Source of the DNA: Isochrysis galbana
Lineage: Eukaryota; Haptophyta; Isochrysidales; Isochrysidaceae
Length of the DNA: 64,000 bases
Reading direction: 5' to 3'
Assembly: GCA_018136815.1 (NCBI GenBank)
Contig: CM030931.1
Location: 10,303,072-10,367,071 of the forward strand
Under the pieces are notes generated by a model that saw only the letters and a list, made by a program, of their open reading frames with translations, was not told where the DNA came from and did not search any database. The stretch's first letter is position 1. Each line of letters begins with the position of its first letter. Positions 62,911 to 64,000 of this stretch are shown in pieces. The translations under genes were made by a program, and so were the position numbers.

Positions 62911-64000
62911 ATCTAGGGGGCCCCTCCCTAGGTCCTAGGTGGGACAAAATTTGATCCGCTTCCTTTCTCTACATCTACATCCCCTATACCCTCTCATCCG
63001 GCACTTCGCCAGCGATCGATGCCAACCTAGCTTCGGTCGGCGGTCGGACCCTTCCGTTGGCATGCCAACGGCCCAAGCAACGTCGGCGAGCCGTTGTGCA
63101 CACTGTACACTCCGTTGGCCCAGCTAGTTGACTCCGGTGCGTGCCCACGCCACATGCCAAAAAAATGACCCGTGCACACGGCGCCCCCACCCTTTTCAGA
63201 TCATAAAAGCCCCTTGATGCACGTGTGAATGCATGCGTCAACGGTGATGTGTACTTCATTCAAGCAGCAAGCAGCTTGCAGCGCGTGTGATATATATTAA
63301 TATATGCATGCAATGCAATCCGCACGAGAAGCAATAGCAATAGTTTCAATAGTGGGCAGCAATAAGCAGCGGCAGTGGTAAGAATATGCAGCAACCGCCG
63401 CCGCCGGCGACAGTAGCAATCGCAGCAGCAACAACAGTGAATTTGTTCCTTGCTCATAAAGCAAGGTAACGCATAACTTTGTCGCGAAGAAAAGTGCTCA
63501 AAAAGTTGGCTCCGAGGGTATGCACAGCTTCAAGTTCAAGCTTCCGTTCTTGCGCACGCATAGCTGCAACTTCAGCACGTAGGAAATCATCCGCTGCGAC
63601 GACCTAGGGGGTGCCATGTGCATCGACATAAGAAAAGGTCAACATACAAGGCGCACGCCCCTTGTGTGCTTCTCGTACATGCTTGTGGGAGGGCAATGGA
63701 AACATGCCTGCTTGCGCATGAGGCCGTCCAGTATTGATCGATCGCGGTGACTGAAAGGCTGAAAGTGGATTTGCGAAAGTATAGGTCGAGATGGCGGCTG
63801 AGGTGGGCACGGACGAGCCTCGAGGTGTAGGATGTCAGACGTGTGCAAGCCCATCCAGACAAGTTCAGGACAGCAATAGCCGTCAAGCGCGAAATGAACC
63901 TAGTTTTTCCACAGGGTTGACCGGCAAGCGTAAACACGTCACGTTTGAGCACGAAAGTTGGTCGGCCTTCGAGTATAAACCAGTCCGACAAGACCAAGGC
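62911..64000. other. intergenic region, no supported gene
   Basis: 63350-63440 has GCAGCAA- and GCCGCCG-type simple repeats. Frames at 63587-63997 (minus) are open but carry no motif, and the region may continue outside the window. Confidence 0.35.

Noticed and set aside
63587..63997. 136-aa minus-strand ORF at the window end
   Set aside because: No motif, mixed composition and no leader; likely chance.

Overview
The window looks like nuclear DNA of a unicellular eukaryotic alga with a secondary plastid, most likely a haptophyte. The reasons are GC-rich intron-bearing genes (GT-AG introns and one GC-AG), two proteins with signal-plus-transit style N-termini, very long GA/CT and G/C tracts, and decayed retrotransposons, DNA transposons and a virus-like island. 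The group assignment is inference; no rRNA or organelle marker is present.

Layout. 0-1.2 kb: virus-like fragments (a 211-aa gene and a broken cysteine-rich gene). 1.65-2.4 kb: 3' end of an LTR retrotransposon with one LTR. 3.1-7.1 kb: Mutator-like DNA transposon with a transposase and a large inverted repeat. 7.2-11.4 kb: six-exon gene joining an XK-related membrane region to a RING-H2 finger. 12-15.8 kb: repeat remnants plus a coiled-coil gene on the minus strand. 16.2-19.1 kb: 5'-truncated LINE-type retrotransposon. 19.75-24.0 kb: large gene with adenylation, carrier-protein and PQQ-propeller regions (AASDH-like), minus strand.

24.65-32.4 kb is a mosaic of short, partly AT-rich, virus-like genes and gene fragments on both strands: ankyrin, cytochrome b561-like, FkbM-methyltransferase-like, a possibly myristoylated membrane protein, and a second copy of the 211-aa gene. 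Several fragments stop where a short shared motif occurs. 33.3-39.6 kb returns to algal genes: a membrane protein, a secreted methyltransferase-like gene with an in-frame TGA, and a plastid-type phytanoyl-CoA-dioxygenase-like gene. 40.7-43.2 kb is repeats and purine tracts. 43.3-51.5 kb holds a Ser/Pro-rich protein with TQT motifs, a pyridine-nucleotide-disulfide oxidoreductase and a plastid-type membrane protein. 53.2-57.4 kb is a rearranged Ty3/gypsy-like element. 58.3-62.1 kb encodes a Kelch plus MORN-repeat protein. The last 2 kb show no convincing gene.

Most intact genes are preceded on their sense strand by a long C/T-rich tract ending near the ATG, which looks like a shared leader or promoter feature. 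The genes do not form a pathway; the window is ordinary algal genes separated by mobile and viral debris.
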